A DNA stretch of 51,970 bases, taken from positions 1 to 51,970 of the forward strand of contig JAIXSM010000072.1 in assembly GCA_027484655.1 (NCBI GenBank), written 5' to 3'. The stretch is from Hyphomicrobiales bacterium (GTDB lineage Bacteria > Pseudomonadota > Alphaproteobacteria > Rhizobiales > Beijerinckiaceae). The notes beneath the pieces are model-generated. The model was not told the origin of the DNA. It worked only from the letters and a program-made list of their open reading frames with translations, and made no database searches. The position numbers were made by a program, and so were the translations under genes. Each line of letters starts with the position of its first letter. The stretch's first letter is position 1. Positions 28,070-36,960 of the stretch are shown here, in pieces.

Positions 28070-29914
28070 ATGCTTCCGACTCTGATTCGCACTCTGCTCG
28101 TCGTCGCCGCTGCGCTCCTGTCGCCACAGGCGCCGGCGCACGCGGCCGACGCTGCGCCCGGCTCCGGCCCGCGACATGGAATCGCCATGCACGGCGATCC
28201 CGCGTTGCCGCCGGATTTCACCCATCTCCCTTACGTTAACCCCGACGCGCCGAAGGGCGGGCGCCTGACGCTGGGGTTTCAGGGAACCTTCGACGGGTTG
28301 AATCCATTCAACCTCAAGGCCGGGTCCACGGCGCAAGGCCTCGTCGGCCCGGTTTACCAGACGCTCATGATGCGCTCACTCGACGAGCCGTTCACCCTGT
28401 ATGGCCTCGTGGCGCAAACCATCGAGACAGATGATGCGCGCACGTGGGTCATCTTCCGCCTCAACGAGCGCGCAGCGTTCTCGGACGGCAAGCCGATCAC
28501 CTCGGCCGATATCCAGTTCACATTCGAGTTGCTGCGCAAGAGAGGGCGACCGCAGCATCGCGCCGCCTACGGGCAGGTGAAGTCTGTGGAAACGCCGGAC
28601 GCCCGCACCATTCGCTTTGACCTCGCAGGCGCAAACGACCGCGAGCTTCCCATGAATCTCGCGCTGATGCCGGTGCTGCCAGCGCACGCGACCAACGTTG
28701 CGAAGTTCGACGAGGCGACGCTGGAAATACCCGTCGGCTCTGGCCCCTACATCATCCGTGAGGTGCGTCCGGGCGAAGCCCTGCGGCTGGAGCGCAATCC
28801 AGCCTACTGGGCCAAGGATCTGCCCGTGCACCGGGGGCTATACAACTTCAATGAGATCCGCATCGACTATTTCCGTGATGCGGCGAGCCTCTACGAGGCG
28901 TTCCGCGCCGGCGTGGTTGATTACCGCGAGGAGACAAACCCCACGCGGTGGCTCACGGGTTACGATTTCCCCGCCATTCGCAACGGCCGGATGATCCGGG
29001 ACAGCCAACCGCTTGGCGGCGCGAAAGGAATGCAGGGCTTCGCCTTCAACACACGCCGCGCGATCTTCAACGATGTGCGCGTGCGCGAGGCTCTCACCCA
29101 CGTTTTCGATTTCGAGTGGATCAACGCCAACCTCTACGGCGGCCTCTATCGCCGCACGCGCTCGTTCTTCGACGAAACGGAACTCGCCTCCTCCGGCGCG
29201 CCGGCGAGCGCGCGCGAACGCGCCCTGCTCTCACGCTGGCCCGGCCTCGTGCGAGAGGACATACTGGAAGGCAAGTGGACGCCCCCCGTCAGCGACGGGT
29301 CGGGGCGCGACCGCGCCAACGCCCGCAAGGCGCTGGAGTTGTTGCGCGAGGCTGGATGGACGATCCAGAACGGCGTTCTCAAGCGCAGGGGCGAACCCTT
29401 TGTGTTCGAGATCATGGTGCATGATCGCAATCAGGAGCGGCTGGCGCTGAACTATTCCGAATCGCTGCGGCGCATCGGCATCGAGGCGCGGGTGCGGCAG
29501 GTGGATCAGGTGCAGTACCAGCGCCGTCGCCAGAAGTTCGACTTCGACATGATGATGGGGACGTGGCTCGCGTCCAACTCACCCGGCAACGAGCAGCGCA
29601 ACCGATGGTCCTCGGCGGCGGCGAAGATGGAGTCCTCGTTCAATCTCGCGGGCGCCTCATCTGCGGGCCTCGACGCCCTGATGGCGGAGATCGTGGGAGC
29701 CCGCAGTCGTGAGGACTTTGTCGCCGCGGTGCGCGCGTTCGACCGCGCGCTGCAATCCGGCTTCTACATCATTCCGCTCTTCCATGCGGGTGAGCAGTGG
29801 TTCGCCCATATGGCTTATCTCAAACGGCCGGAACGACTTCCCCGCTTCGCCGCGCCGCTGTTCGGAGCTACGCTTGACGCATGGTGGCGCGAGCCTGCGC
29901 CGCAACCGCAATGA
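28070..29914 (+). CDS. Extracellular solute-binding protein family 5 (YejA-like oligopeptide/microcin C type)
   Basis: A periplasmic receptor of 614 residues, starting with a signal peptide (MLPTLIRTLLVVAAALLSPQ, cleavage near AHAADA). Features of the peptide-binding family include GIAMHGDPALPPDF with LPYVNPDAPKGGRLTLGFQG (YejA-like N-terminus), SDGKPITSADIQFTFELLRK, and IPVGSGPYIIREVRPGEALR followed by LERNPAYWAKDLPV. YejA relatives bind oligopeptides and the antibiotic microcin C for the YejBEF permease. No permease gene is next to it here, so the receptor is an orphan or pairs with a distant transporter. The thiol oxidoreductase gene starts 17 bases downstream. Confidence 0.9.
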   Translation: MLPTLIRTLLVVAAALLSPQAPAHAADAAPGSGPRHGIAMHGDPALPPDFTHLPYVNPDAPKGGRLTLGFQGTFDGLNPFNLKAGSTAQGLVGPVYQTLMMRSLDEPFTLYGLVAQTIETDDARTWVIFRLNERAAFSDGKPITSADIQFTFELLRKRGRPQHRAAYGQVKSVETPDARTIRFDLAGANDRELPMNLALMPVLPAHATNVAKFDEATLEIPVGSGPYIIREVRPGEALRLERNPAYWAKDLPVHRGLYNFNEIRIDYFRDAASLYEAFRAGVVDYREETNPTRWLTGYDFPAIRNGRMIRDSQPLGGAKGMQGFAFNTRRAIFNDVRVREALTHVFDFEWINANLYGGLYRRTRSFFDETELASSGAPASARERALLSRWPGLVREDILEGKWTPPVSDGSGRDRANARKALELLREAGWTIQNGVLKRRGEPFVFEIMVHDRNQERLALNYSESLRRIGIEARVRQVDQVQYQRRRQKFDFDMMMGTWLASNSPGNEQRNRWSSAAAKMESSFNLAGASSAGLDALMAEIVGARSREDFVAAVRAFDRALQSGFYIIPLFHAGEQWFAHMAYLKRPERLPRFAAPLFGATLDAWWREPAPQPQ

Positions 29915-29931
29915 CAACAGGAGCGCAGCCG

Positions 29932-30606
29932 ATGACCGGGCAGCAGACGCCGAAAGCCCAGGGCAAACCAAGGGTGACCGTCGATATCGTGTCCGATGTG
30001 GTTTGCCCGTGGTGCTATGTGGGCAAGCGCCGCCTTGAGGATGCGCTGGCGATGACCCCGGATCTCGAAATCGACCTGCGCTGGCGCCCATTTCAGCTTG
30101 ACGCGACCATCCCGCCCGGCGGGATCAGCCGTGAGGAGTACGTGAACCGCAAGTTCGGTCCGGAGCGCGCGAAGGAGATCTACGACCGGATCAGGGGCGT
30201 CGGGGCAGAGGTGGGCATCCCCTTCGCGTTCGAGAAGATCACACGCTCGCCGAACACCCTCGACGCCCACCGCGTGCTGCGCTGGGCGCTGGAGGCCGGG
30301 TGTCAGGAGATGCTCAAAGAGCGGCTGCTCAAGCTCTATTTCGTCGAAGGCGCCGATGTGGGCGACCATGACGTGCTCGCCCGAGCGGCAGCCGATTGCG
30401 GCATGGATGCGCAGGCCGTGCGCGCGCGCCTCGCCACGGATGAGGACGTGGACGCCGTGCGCGCCGACATCGACGCGGCGCAGCGGATGGGCGTCAATGG
30501 CGTGCCGTTCTTCATCATCAATGGTCGCTACGGCGTCTCGGGCGCGCAGCCCGGAGAGGCGCTCGCGCAGGCGTTTCGGCAAGCGAGCACGGATGGAGAG
30601 CCCTGA
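29932..30606 (+). CDS. DsbA-family thiol oxidoreductase (FrnE-like)
   Basis: The 224-residue product has a thioredoxin fold with the redox motif CPWC in VSDVVCPWCYVGKRRLE (about 21-37) and the cis-Pro segment NGVPFFIINGRYGVSGAQ near residue 190. The insert domain is helical. This is the FrnE / 2-hydroxychromene-2-carboxylate isomerase-like group, cytoplasmic because no signal peptide is present. Start at 29932 has CAGGAG nine bases upstream. An ATG at 29911 that overlaps the upstream stop as ATGA is an alternative that would add seven residues. Substrate is unknown. Confidence 0.88.
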   Translation: MTGQQTPKAQGKPRVTVDIVSDVVCPWCYVGKRRLEDALAMTPDLEIDLRWRPFQLDATIPPGGISREEYVNRKFGPERAKEIYDRIRGVGAEVGIPFAFEKITRSPNTLDAHRVLRWALEAGCQEMLKERLLKLYFVEGADVGDHDVLARAAADCGMDAQAVRARLATDEDVDAVRADIDAAQRMGVNGVPFFIINGRYGVSGAQPGEALAQAFRQASTDGEP

Positions 30607-30630
30607 AGCTCCTCCCCCCGTCTGAACGCA

Positions 30631-30656
30631 AAAAAGGCGGCCCGTGAGCCGCCTTT
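30631..30656. terminator. Bidirectional Rho-independent terminator
   Basis: AAAAGGCGGC pairs with GCCGCCTTTT around six bases, between the converging FrnE-like and tsf genes. A- and T-runs on both sides suit both directions. Confidence 0.88.
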
Positions 30657-30679
30657 TCATCAAGCGTAAGCGCGCGCGA

Positions 30680-31603
30680 TCAGCGCGTCATGCTGGCGAC
30701 TTCCGCCGCAAAGTCCGACTCGACCTTCTCGATGCCCTCGCCGAGCGCGTAGCGCACAAAACCCTTCAGCGTCACCGGGGCGCCGGCGGCCTTGGCGGAT
30801 TCCAGCACCACCTGGCCGATGGTCTTGTTGGCGTGCTCCGCATGGATCGAGGGCTGCTCGATCAGGCAGACTTCCTTGTAGTAGGTCTTGAGACCGGACT
30901 CGACGATCTTGTCGAGCACGTTGGCGGGCTTGCCGGCATTCTTCTCGCGCAGCACGTTCTTCTCGCGCTCGACCACAGCCTGATCGAGGCCGGTGGGGTC
31001 CAGAGCGAGCGGCGAGGCTGCGGCCACGTGCAGGGCGATCTGGCGGGCGAGACCCGCCAGCGCGTCGGCAGAGCCAGTGGTCTCGAGCGCGACGAGCACG
31101 CCGATCTTGCCGAGGCCGTCGGCAATGGCGTTGTGCACATAGCTGCCGACGATGCCCTGCGACACCTCAACGGACGCAACACGACGCAGCGTCATGTTCT
31201 CGCCGATGGTGGCGATGGCGTTTGCAATAGCGGAGTCGACCGTGCCGCCAGCGGGGAAGCCGGCCGCCTTGATCGCCTCGACGTCCGTCAGGTTCTTTTC
31301 CTGCGAGACGGCGGCGATGCCGCGCACGAGGCCCTGGAAGTCGGCGTTGCGCGCGACAAAGTCCGTCTCGGAGTTCACCTCGACGGCGACGCCGCGCGTG
31401 CCGGCGACGGCGACCGCCACCAGGCCTTCAGCCGCAACGCGGCCGGACTTCTTGGCGGCCTTGCTGAGACCCTTCTTGCGCAGCCAGTCGATGGCGCCCT
31501 CGATGTCGCCGGCGGTCTCGTTGAGCGCTTGCTTGCAATCCATCATGCCTGCGCCGGTCTTCTCGCGCAGTTCCTTCACCATCGCGGCGGTGATGTTGGC
31601 CAT
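30680..31603 (-). CDS. tsf: Elongation factor Ts
   Basis: EF-Ts exchanges GDP for GTP on EF-Tu during translation. The 307-residue product has the conserved N-terminal [20 protein letters not shown], the core [15 protein letters not shown] and the [11 protein letters not shown] that contacts EF-Tu, and a C-terminal coiled-coil region. ATG at 31603 is chosen over 31609, because AAGGA is eight bases from it. It lies 113 bp downstream of rpsB in the classical rpsB-tsf operon. Confidence 0.96.
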   Translation of the reverse strand: MANITAAMVKELREKTGAGMMDCKQALNETAGDIEGAIDWLRKKGLSKAAKKSGRVAAEGLVAVAVAGTRGVAVEVNSETDFVARNADFQGLVRGIAAVSQEKNLTDVEAIKAAGFPAGGTVDSAIANAIATIGENMTLRRVASVEVSQGIVGSYVHNAIADGLGKIGVLVALETTGSADALAGLARQIALHVAAASPLALDPTGLDQAVVEREKNVLREKNAGKPANVLDKIVESGLKTYYKEVCLIEQPSIHAEHANKTIGQVVLESAKAAGAPVTLKGFVRYALGEGIEKVESDFAAEVASMTR

Positions 31604-31716
31604 GGCCATTGTCCTTTCGCTGGGGACGCGTCCGCACGCGCCCTATCGGAACCGAATGTCGGAGTCATGACGCGCGCAGCAAGGCCGCGCGCGCCAGAGT
31701 GCCTGATTGAAAAAAG

Positions 31717-32727
31717 TTAGCCGGCGATCAGGGCGCGCGCCTGATCAACCCAATTGTCGCGAACGATGCGGCCGTTGAGCTTTAGATCCGCATCCACCTT
31801 GGCGACGTCGTCAGCGGTCATCGCGACGAGCTGCCAGTAGTGGAAAATGCCAGCATCGTTCAGCTTCTTCACAAGCTGCGGGCCAACGCCCGGCAGCTTG
31901 GCGAGGTCGTCCGGCGCGCCGCGCGGAGCGACGAGCAGCTCAAACACCTCGGACGAGGCGCTGACGACGCCATCAGCCGCCGGCAGATCCTCCTCCACCG
32001 GAGCCTCGCTGGCGCCGATGTCGTAGCCCGACGAACCCTGAGCGCGGGAGATGCCATCGATCGCAGCGCGGGCGATGAGATCGCAATAGAGCTGGATCGC
32101 GCGGCCGGCGTCATCGTTGCCGGGAACCGGGAACGCGATGCCGTCCGGATCGCAGTTGGTGTCCAGAATGGCCGCAACCGGGATGCCGAGGCGGTTCGCC
32201 TCCTTGATCGCCAGCTGCTCCTTGTTGGTATCGATCACGAAGATCAGGTCGGGCGTGCCGCCCATGTCCTTGATGCCGCCCAGAGCGCGCTCAAGCTTGT
32301 CGCGCTCGCGGGAGAGCATCAGGCGCTCCTTCTTGGTGAGGCCAACCGCGCCGGCGGCCAGCGCTTCCTCAACCTTGCGCAGGCGCTGGATCGACGCGGA
32401 AATCGTCTTCCAGTTGGTGAGCATTCCGCCGAGCCAACGGGCGTTGATGTAGTACTGCGCCGACTTGCGGGCGGCGTCGGCGATCGAATCCGCCGCCTGG
32501 CGCTTGGTGCCGACGAGCAGCACGCGACCGCCCTTGGCCACCGTGTCGGACACGGCCTTCAGCGCCTGGTGCAGCAGCGGCACGGTCTGGGCGAGGTCGA
32601 TGATGTGAATGTTGTTGCGCGCGCCGAAAATGAACGGCGCCATCTTCGGGTTCCAGCGATGCGACTGGTGGCCGAAGTGCGCGCCCGCCTCGAGGAGCTG
32701 GCGCATGGAAACGTCGGGAAGTGCCAT
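31717..32727 (-). CDS. rpsB: 30S ribosomal protein S2, with C-terminal extension
   Basis: The 336-residue product has the S2 core ([20 protein letters not shown] at 7-26, [25 protein letters not shown]-type site [20 protein letters not shown]). S2 usually has about 240-260 residues. Here about 80 residues follow, ending in a helix-hairpin-helix-like stretch ([20 protein letters not shown]...). Such extensions are known in Hyphomicrobiales. S2 helps bind S1 to the small subunit. A clear promoter lies about 110 bases upstream, and tsf follows in the same operon. Confidence 0.95.
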   Translation of the reverse strand: MALPDVSMRQLLEAGAHFGHQSHRWNPKMAPFIFGARNNIHIIDLAQTVPLLHQALKAVSDTVAKGGRVLLVGTKRQAADSIADAARKSAQYYINARWLGGMLTNWKTISASIQRLRKVEEALAAGAVGLTKKERLMLSRERDKLERALGGIKDMGGTPDLIFVIDTNKEQLAIKEANRLGIPVAAILDTNCDPDGIAFPVPGNDDAGRAIQLYCDLIARAAIDGISRAQGSSGYDIGASEAPVEEDLPAADGVVSASSEVFELLVAPRGAPDDLAKLPGVGPQLVKKLNDAGIFHYWQLVAMTADDVAKVDADLKLNGRIVRDNWVDQARALIAG

Positions 32728-32840
32728 ATGCTTTGTTCTCCGGTTTGACCTCGGCGGACAGCGGACGGGAAACCCGCCACCGGAGCGACCCTTGAAACAG
32801 GGCCGCCTTTTCGAGAAATCCGCCTGTGGGATGCGCGGCG

Positions 32841-32869
32841 CTTCTAGTGCATAGGCGCGAGGAATGCAA
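32841..32869 (-). promoter_or_regulatory. Promoter of the rpsB-tsf operon
   Basis: On the minus strand TTGCAT (32869-32864) and TAGAAG (32846-32841) are spaced 17 bases apart, preceded by GAC as in many alphaproteobacterial promoters. The leader would be about 105 bases, and autoregulation by S2 is possible. Confidence 0.6.
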
Positions 32870-32998
32870 GTCGGGCGCGGGCCGGGCGGAATGAGCCCCC
32901 GTCCCCCATCCGCCTTTCACCCCCGGCCTCTTGTGCTAGACTCGCAGCGAGAGCCGTGGAGCGCCGGCGCGCGAGAACTTTTGCCAGGAGTGTTTGCA

Positions 32999-33562
32999 AT
33001 GAGCGGCTGGGTCGTCGTTGGTCTTCTGGCGCTGGCGAGCGTGTGGCTGATTGTTTCCTTCAACACGCTGGTCGCCCTGCGCCAGCGGGTCAATCAGGCG
33101 TTCGCCGACATCGACGTGCAGCTGCGCCAGCGCCACGATCTCATCCCCAACCTGGTCGAGACGGTGAAGGGCTACGCAGCCCACGAGCGGGCGACGCTGG
33201 ACGCTGTGATCGCCGCCCGCAACAGCGCCGTGGCGGCGGCAGGCGCGGGCCCCGCCCAACAGGGGGCTGTCGAGGGCGCCCTCACCGGCGCGCTGGGGCG
33301 CTTGTTCGCACTCGCGGAGGCCTACCCCGACCTCAAGGCCAACACGAATTTTCAGCAGCTTCAGCTCGACCTTTCGGATGTTGAGAACAAGCTCGCAGCC
33401 GCGCGGCGCTTCTTCAACAATGCGGTCTCCGAGTACAACGCCGCGATCCAGAGCTTCCCCGCCCTGCTCTTCGCCGGCGCCATGGGTTTTGGCCATCGCG
33501 ACTTCTTCGATCTGGGCGATGACCGCGCCCGGCTCGATGCGCCGCCGCAGGTGAAGTTCTGA
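32999..33562 (+). CDS. LemA family protein
   Basis: A 187-residue protein with one N-terminal membrane helix (WVVVGLLALASVWLIVSF) and a long helical domain typical of LemA: LVALRQRVNQAFADIDVQLR, RHDLIPNLVETVKGYAAHER and LQLDLSDVENKLAAARRFFN. LemA proteins are found beside HtpX/M48 proteases, and the next gene here is such a protease, 39 bp downstream. AGGAG lies nine bases before the ATG at 32999. The Arg/Gln-rich segments face outside or the cytoplasm; the exact role is unknown. Confidence 0.92.
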   Translation: MSGWVVVGLLALASVWLIVSFNTLVALRQRVNQAFADIDVQLRQRHDLIPNLVETVKGYAAHERATLDAVIAARNSAVAAAGAGPAQQGAVEGALTGALGRLFALAEAYPDLKANTNFQQLQLDLSDVENKLAAARRFFNNAVSEYNAAIQSFPALLFAGAMGFGHRDFFDLGDDRARLDAPPQVKF

Positions 33563-33601
33563 GCGAGACGGCGCGCGCAATCTGACGTCCGGGAGCGCTC
33601 C

Positions 33602-34573
33602 ATGGGTCCGGCTTTCGGCCTCTACACGCACATTCAGGCGAACCGCCGCCGCTCCGCATTCTTGCTGGCGGCGCTGTTTTCACTCGTCTTCCTTCTGACC
33701 TTGGCCGGCGCGCTGGTGGGCGCGGCGATGGTCGTGGAGGCTGATTTCGCAGGCTACGTGCAGCTCGCGGCGCACACGACACTCGCCCACTCCCCGTTCG
33801 TGGCGCTGGGGGTCGCCGCGTGGGTTGCGCTCGCATGGAGGTTCAATCAGGCCCTGATCGCGCTTGCCGTGCCCTCTCATGGGCTCAGCCGCGCCGAGCA
33901 GCCGCAGCTTTACGCCATGCTGGAAACCTTGTGCGTCTCGCGCGGCATGACAATGCCGAAGCTCGCCATTGCAGAGACGACGGCGCTGAATGCGTTCGCC
34001 TCCGGCGTCAACGAGCAGCAATACACGATCACCTTTACCCGCGGGCTGATCGACGCGCTTGAGCCGCACGAACTTGAGGCCGTCATGGCGCATGAGCTGA
34101 CGCACATCCGCAACGGCGACGTGCGGATGATGGTGATCGCGATGATTATCGCGGGCGCGGTGTCGTTCTTTTGCGAACTGTTTTTCCGCATCGCAGGGCG
34201 CGGCGGGCCCCGGCTCGGGGACACTGGATCAGGCGACCGCAAGAAAGGCGGCGCAGCGGGCGCCATCGCCCTCGCCTTTCTGGTCGTCGCGGCGGCATGG
34301 GCGCTGTCGTTGATGATCCGGCTGATGCTTTCGCGCACCCGCGAGTATCTCGCCGACGCCGGCGCGGTGGAGCTCACCAAGAACCCGGATGCGATGATTT
34401 CAGCGCTGCGCAAGATCTCCGGCAAGGGCGAGATCGAAGGCGCCACATCCGGCGTGATGGAGATGTGTCTCGACAATCCGCGTTCGGGATTTGCGGATCT
34501 GTTTTCGTCGCATCCGTCGATTGAGGATCGAGTGGAGGCGCTGGTGAAGTTTGCGGGCGGAGCGCAAACCTGA
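33602..34573 (+). CDS. M48 family zinc metalloprotease (HtpX-like)
   Basis: A membrane protease of 323 residues. Hydrophobic helices at about 20-45 and 60-80 precede a cytosolic catalytic domain with HELTH in AVMAHELTHIRNGDVRMM (about 163-167) and a further metal-ligand Glu in REYLADAGAVEL. Another pair of helices lies between about 180 and 245. HtpX-type enzymes remove damaged membrane proteins. The pair LemA plus M48 protease is a recurring operon. A final ASP-rich segment (FADLFSSHPSIEDRVEAL) fits the M48B C-terminus. Confidence 0.92.
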   Translation: MGPAFGLYTHIQANRRRSAFLLAALFSLVFLLTLAGALVGAAMVVEADFAGYVQLAAHTTLAHSPFVALGVAAWVALAWRFNQALIALAVPSHGLSRAEQPQLYAMLETLCVSRGMTMPKLAIAETTALNAFASGVNEQQYTITFTRGLIDALEPHELEAVMAHELTHIRNGDVRMMVIAMIIAGAVSFFCELFFRIAGRGGPRLGDTGSGDRKKGGAAGAIALAFLVVAAAWALSLMIRLMLSRTREYLADAGAVELTKNPDAMISALRKISGKGEIEGATSGVMEMCLDNPRSGFADLFSSHPSIEDRVEALVKFAGGAQT

Positions 34574-34633
34574 AGGCGGCGCTGGACCGCGCGCCACACC
34601 CCCGGACGCGGAGCGATCCGGGGCCCCGCGCGC

Positions 34634-34952
34634 AACTTGTTTACATCGTTATTGAGAAGGCCCTCACCCGGTTTGCTTCGCAAACCACCCTCTCCCACTT
34701 CATGGGAGAGGGATTCGCGCACGTTAGCTTGTGCGATATGACATAGGTGCAATCCTGCGGGATTAGCTTCCCTCTCCCATGAAATGGGGGAGGGTCGGCG
34801 CCGGATGGCGCCCGGGAGGGGGCGAGCGCCAACCGGACCGCACGCCACATCCCCGGACGCCACTTATTTACATTACTATTGACAAGGCCCTCACCCGATT
34901 TGCTTCGCAAACCACCCTCTCCCACTTCATGGGAGAGGGATAAGCGCACGTT
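34634..34952. repeat. Cluster of CCCTC/GAGGG intergenic repeats with a direct duplication
   Basis: The block TTTACAT...AAGGCCCTCACCC followed by TTGCTTCGCAAACCACCCTC and CCCACTTCATGGGAGAGGGA occurs twice, at about 34638-34712 and 34866-34952. Between them is a reversed CCCTCTCCCATGAAATGGGG block. Each unit folds on itself (CCCTCTCCC...GGGAGAGGG and TTTGCTTCGCAAA). These are dispersed non-coding repeats. They lie between the htpX-like gene and the displaced dnaE 3' end, so they were probably the original neighbour of dnaE. Confidence 0.75.
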
Positions 34953-34966
34953 GTTAGCAGCAAAAA

Positions 34967-35139
34967 CTACACGTGCTCCACCGCCACCACGCCGGGAATG
35001 GCCTTGATGGCGCCAGCGATCTGCGGGCTCACCTGAAAACGGCCGGGGAGTTTGACTTCCACTTCGCTGTTTTCGCGATCCAGCATGATGACGAGCGACA
35101 CCTCGCCTTCGCCGCGCGTGGCAAGCCGGGCCGAAAGCG
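34967..35139 (-). pseudogene. Displaced copy of the dnaE 3' end (173 bp, direct repeat)
   Basis: This block repeats 36961-37133, the last 173 bp of dnaE including the stop codon, with three single-base differences counted by eye. The last 57 or so codons are still open. There is no matching 5' part. Identity begins exactly at the stop codon and ends abruptly at 35139, which coincides with one arm of a 10-bp inverted repeat. Because the CCCTC repeats follow this copy directly, it is probably the original dnaE end, pushed away by insertion of the cassette at 35140-37133. Confidence 0.92.
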
Positions 35140-35178
35140 GGCGCGATGAGCACCGCTGGCGATGGTCACATCGCGCCC
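35139..35178. repeat. Inverted repeat at the dnaE duplication junction
   Basis: GGGCGCGATG (35139-35148) is repeated inverted as CATCGCGCCC (35169-35178) with a 20-base loop. The left arm starts at the base where the similarity to dnaE ends, so this may be the end of the inserted cassette or part of a recombination site. A shorter GCGATG/CATCGC palindrome is nested at 35159-35174. Confidence 0.7.
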
Positions 35179-35235
35179 CGAAGAGTGCCGCTGTCGATTA
35201 ACAACAAGATCGCCAAAACACCAATTACAATCAAA

Positions 35236-35260
35236 GTGTACGCGTTATCTACGCGTACAC
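35236..35260. terminator. Perfect 10-bp palindrome after the cassette gene (possible terminator)
   Basis: GTGTACGCGT-tatct-ACGCGTACAC lies about 50 bases after the stop of the cassette gene. On the minus strand it is followed by TTTGATT, so weak intrinsic termination is possible. It could equally be a protein-binding site. Confidence 0.55.
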
Positions 35261-35310
35261 TGCCAGCGATCTCGAAGCCTGGCGTTTAGAAGCCTGAGAT
35301 TAGAAGATCC

Positions 35311-36795
35311 TCAGCGCCAGCCGCTAATAGCAAAGATCGACAGCCAGCCGGCCACCAACAATATTTGGGTCCACAAATCACGGTTTAATTCATCATCAAC
35401 CAAAGGCCTCAACAACCGCCATCTTTCGGCTGCATTGACGAGAAGTTCGCGCGCGTTGTTTCTGCGTGCGTTTTGAGTGATCTCAAAGCCCGGCATCTGC
35501 AGAATCAGATTCACGAGGCCCTCAGGTCTCATGTTTAGCCGAAAATGTCTCATATTTCGTTGTGCGATCAGAATTGTGTTTTGCAATCCATGCAGGGGTA
35601 AATTCCCATTTCTATAGTCTTGAACGTTTAGAAAGATCATGCGCACTTGAAATCCAAAGTAGCTCCTCAAATCTCCGACTCCTCCCGGCGGAAATATAGA
35701 CCGTTGCCCGATCAAATAATTGGCCATATTGCTAGCGAAATCTTCTCCCTCCTCACCTTCAAACTGTCGATTATACAGTCTCAACACCTCATCGACTTCT
35801 TGGTCGGTCGGGTCGGTGCGCCCGTTCATCCGATGCGCAATCCTGTTCAACGCATCTATAAATCCCCGATTCAATGGAGCGCCACTGACAAGGCCAGCGT
35901 TCGTTTCATATTGGGTATCACCGGGGTTCGCGCCAGCGGCTGATCGTTCGCCAACAATGAGCGATCGCCCGCGGGCAGGGTGATCATGAAGCTGCAAGCC
36001 AGCGACGGCCAACATGCGCTTAACAAGACCGCCCATTGTCTTGTTATCAGACAGGCGCAGGATGTTGTCGTGGACGCGATCCGCAAATGGCCTCGACTCC
36101 TTTTTGGAGTTGGCAATAGCCTTGGCGCCTATTTTCTTGATCAATCCGCCCAGAAGCAGGGTACTCTCGGTCGCGACGATTTTGCCTTCCTTGTTTCTGA
36201 AAGCGAAAGGCAAGTTATTCCAGTCATGCTTCTCAATGTGTAGGCACTCGGCGCGGAACTTATCCATCACCTTCACGAGGGTCTTGAAATCCTGGCTGAA
36301 GAAGCTCTGCGTCGATTTAAAAACCCTCGACGCCCCTGAGGGGCCGCGCACCGGGAGATGAACCTTGCCGTTGCTGTCCAGATAGGCGAGGCCGTTCAGA
36401 CGCCAGCCCGTCAGCCGCTTTCCGTCCTTGTATATCTCATAGGAAATTGCCTGGGCCCGCCACGGATACTTCTGGCCCTTGATCGGAGGGGACTGGCGCC
36501 AGCGAATGACAACCCGCCCGGTGGTTCCCAAAGTAAACGAGCCAGACTGCATATAGGTGCCGTTGTAGGTGATCCCCGTCCCGGGCCCCGAGTTCCTCGC
36601 CGTTTCAGACGTTTGGAGGGGCTGCATCGCTACAGCTTCCGACTGTTCGACCAGATTGTCGGACCCGGACGATGTTGCGGCAAAATCCTCCGCAAGCAGA
36701 GCCTGCTCCAAAAGATTTTCGGAAATGACGTTGGCGTCGTCAGGCGACGGCGAGGACTCAGTCAAGCTCGGAAAATTTTCCTCATTATCTGACAT
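35311..36795 (-). CDS. Unrecognised 494-residue cargo protein of the dnaE-end cassette
   Basis: I do not recognise this protein. Residues 1-70 are acidic and Ser-rich, probably disordered (SLTESSPSPDDANVISENLL). Residues about 75-150 are rich in beta-type patterns (GSFTLGTTGRVVIRWRQSPP, YEIYKDGKRLTGWRLNG). The middle is helical and mixed, and the last 20 residues (QILLVAGWLSIFAISGWR) could be a membrane tail. There is no signal peptide. Base composition is visibly A+T-richer than the flanks, with codons such as TTA, AAA and AGA, which suggests transfer. A near-consensus promoter and GGGAG before the ATG argue that it is expressed. It is the only gene of the cassette. Possible roles such as effector, toxin or phage defence are guesses. 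Confidence 0.85.
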   Translation of the reverse strand: MSDNEENFPSLTESSPSPDDANVISENLLEQALLAEDFAATSSGSDNLVEQSEAVAMQPLQTSETARNSGPGTGITYNGTYMQSGSFTLGTTGRVVIRWRQSPPIKGQKYPWRAQAISYEIYKDGKRLTGWRLNGLAYLDSNGKVHLPVRGPSGASRVFKSTQSFFSQDFKTLVKVMDKFRAECLHIEKHDWNNLPFAFRNKEGKIVATESTLLLGGLIKKIGAKAIANSKKESRPFADRVHDNILRLSDNKTMGGLVKRMLAVAGLQLHDHPARGRSLIVGERSAAGANPGDTQYETNAGLVSGAPLNRGFIDALNRIAHRMNGRTDPTDQEVDEVLRLYNRQFEGEEGEDFASNMANYLIGQRSIFPPGGVGDLRSYFGFQVRMIFLNVQDYRNGNLPLHGLQNTILIAQRNMRHFRLNMRPEGLVNLILQMPGFEITQNARRNNARELLVNAAERWRLLRPLVDDELNRDLWTQILLVAGWLSIFAISGWR

Positions 36796-36833
36796 ATTTC
36801 ACTCCCAAAAAGGTAAATGAATAGAGCTTAGGA

Positions 36834-36861
36834 ATATTACCCTATTTTGGAGGCATGTCAA
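36834..36861 (-). promoter_or_regulatory. Near-consensus sigma-70 promoter of the cassette gene
   Basis: On the minus strand TTGACA (36861-36856) and TAATAT (36839-36834) are separated by 16 bases, in an A+T-rich setting unlike the rest of the window. The leader is about 30 bases and ends in TTTGGGAGTGAAAT before the ATG. Confidence 0.75.
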
Positions 36862-36960
36862 GTGGCTTCCCGGTCTGCTCGGGACGTGATTCATCGCGAC
36901 AGGCGTTTTGCCGCCTGCCCTGCCGTCGATACTGACGTTCAATCCGAAAACAGCCCGAGG

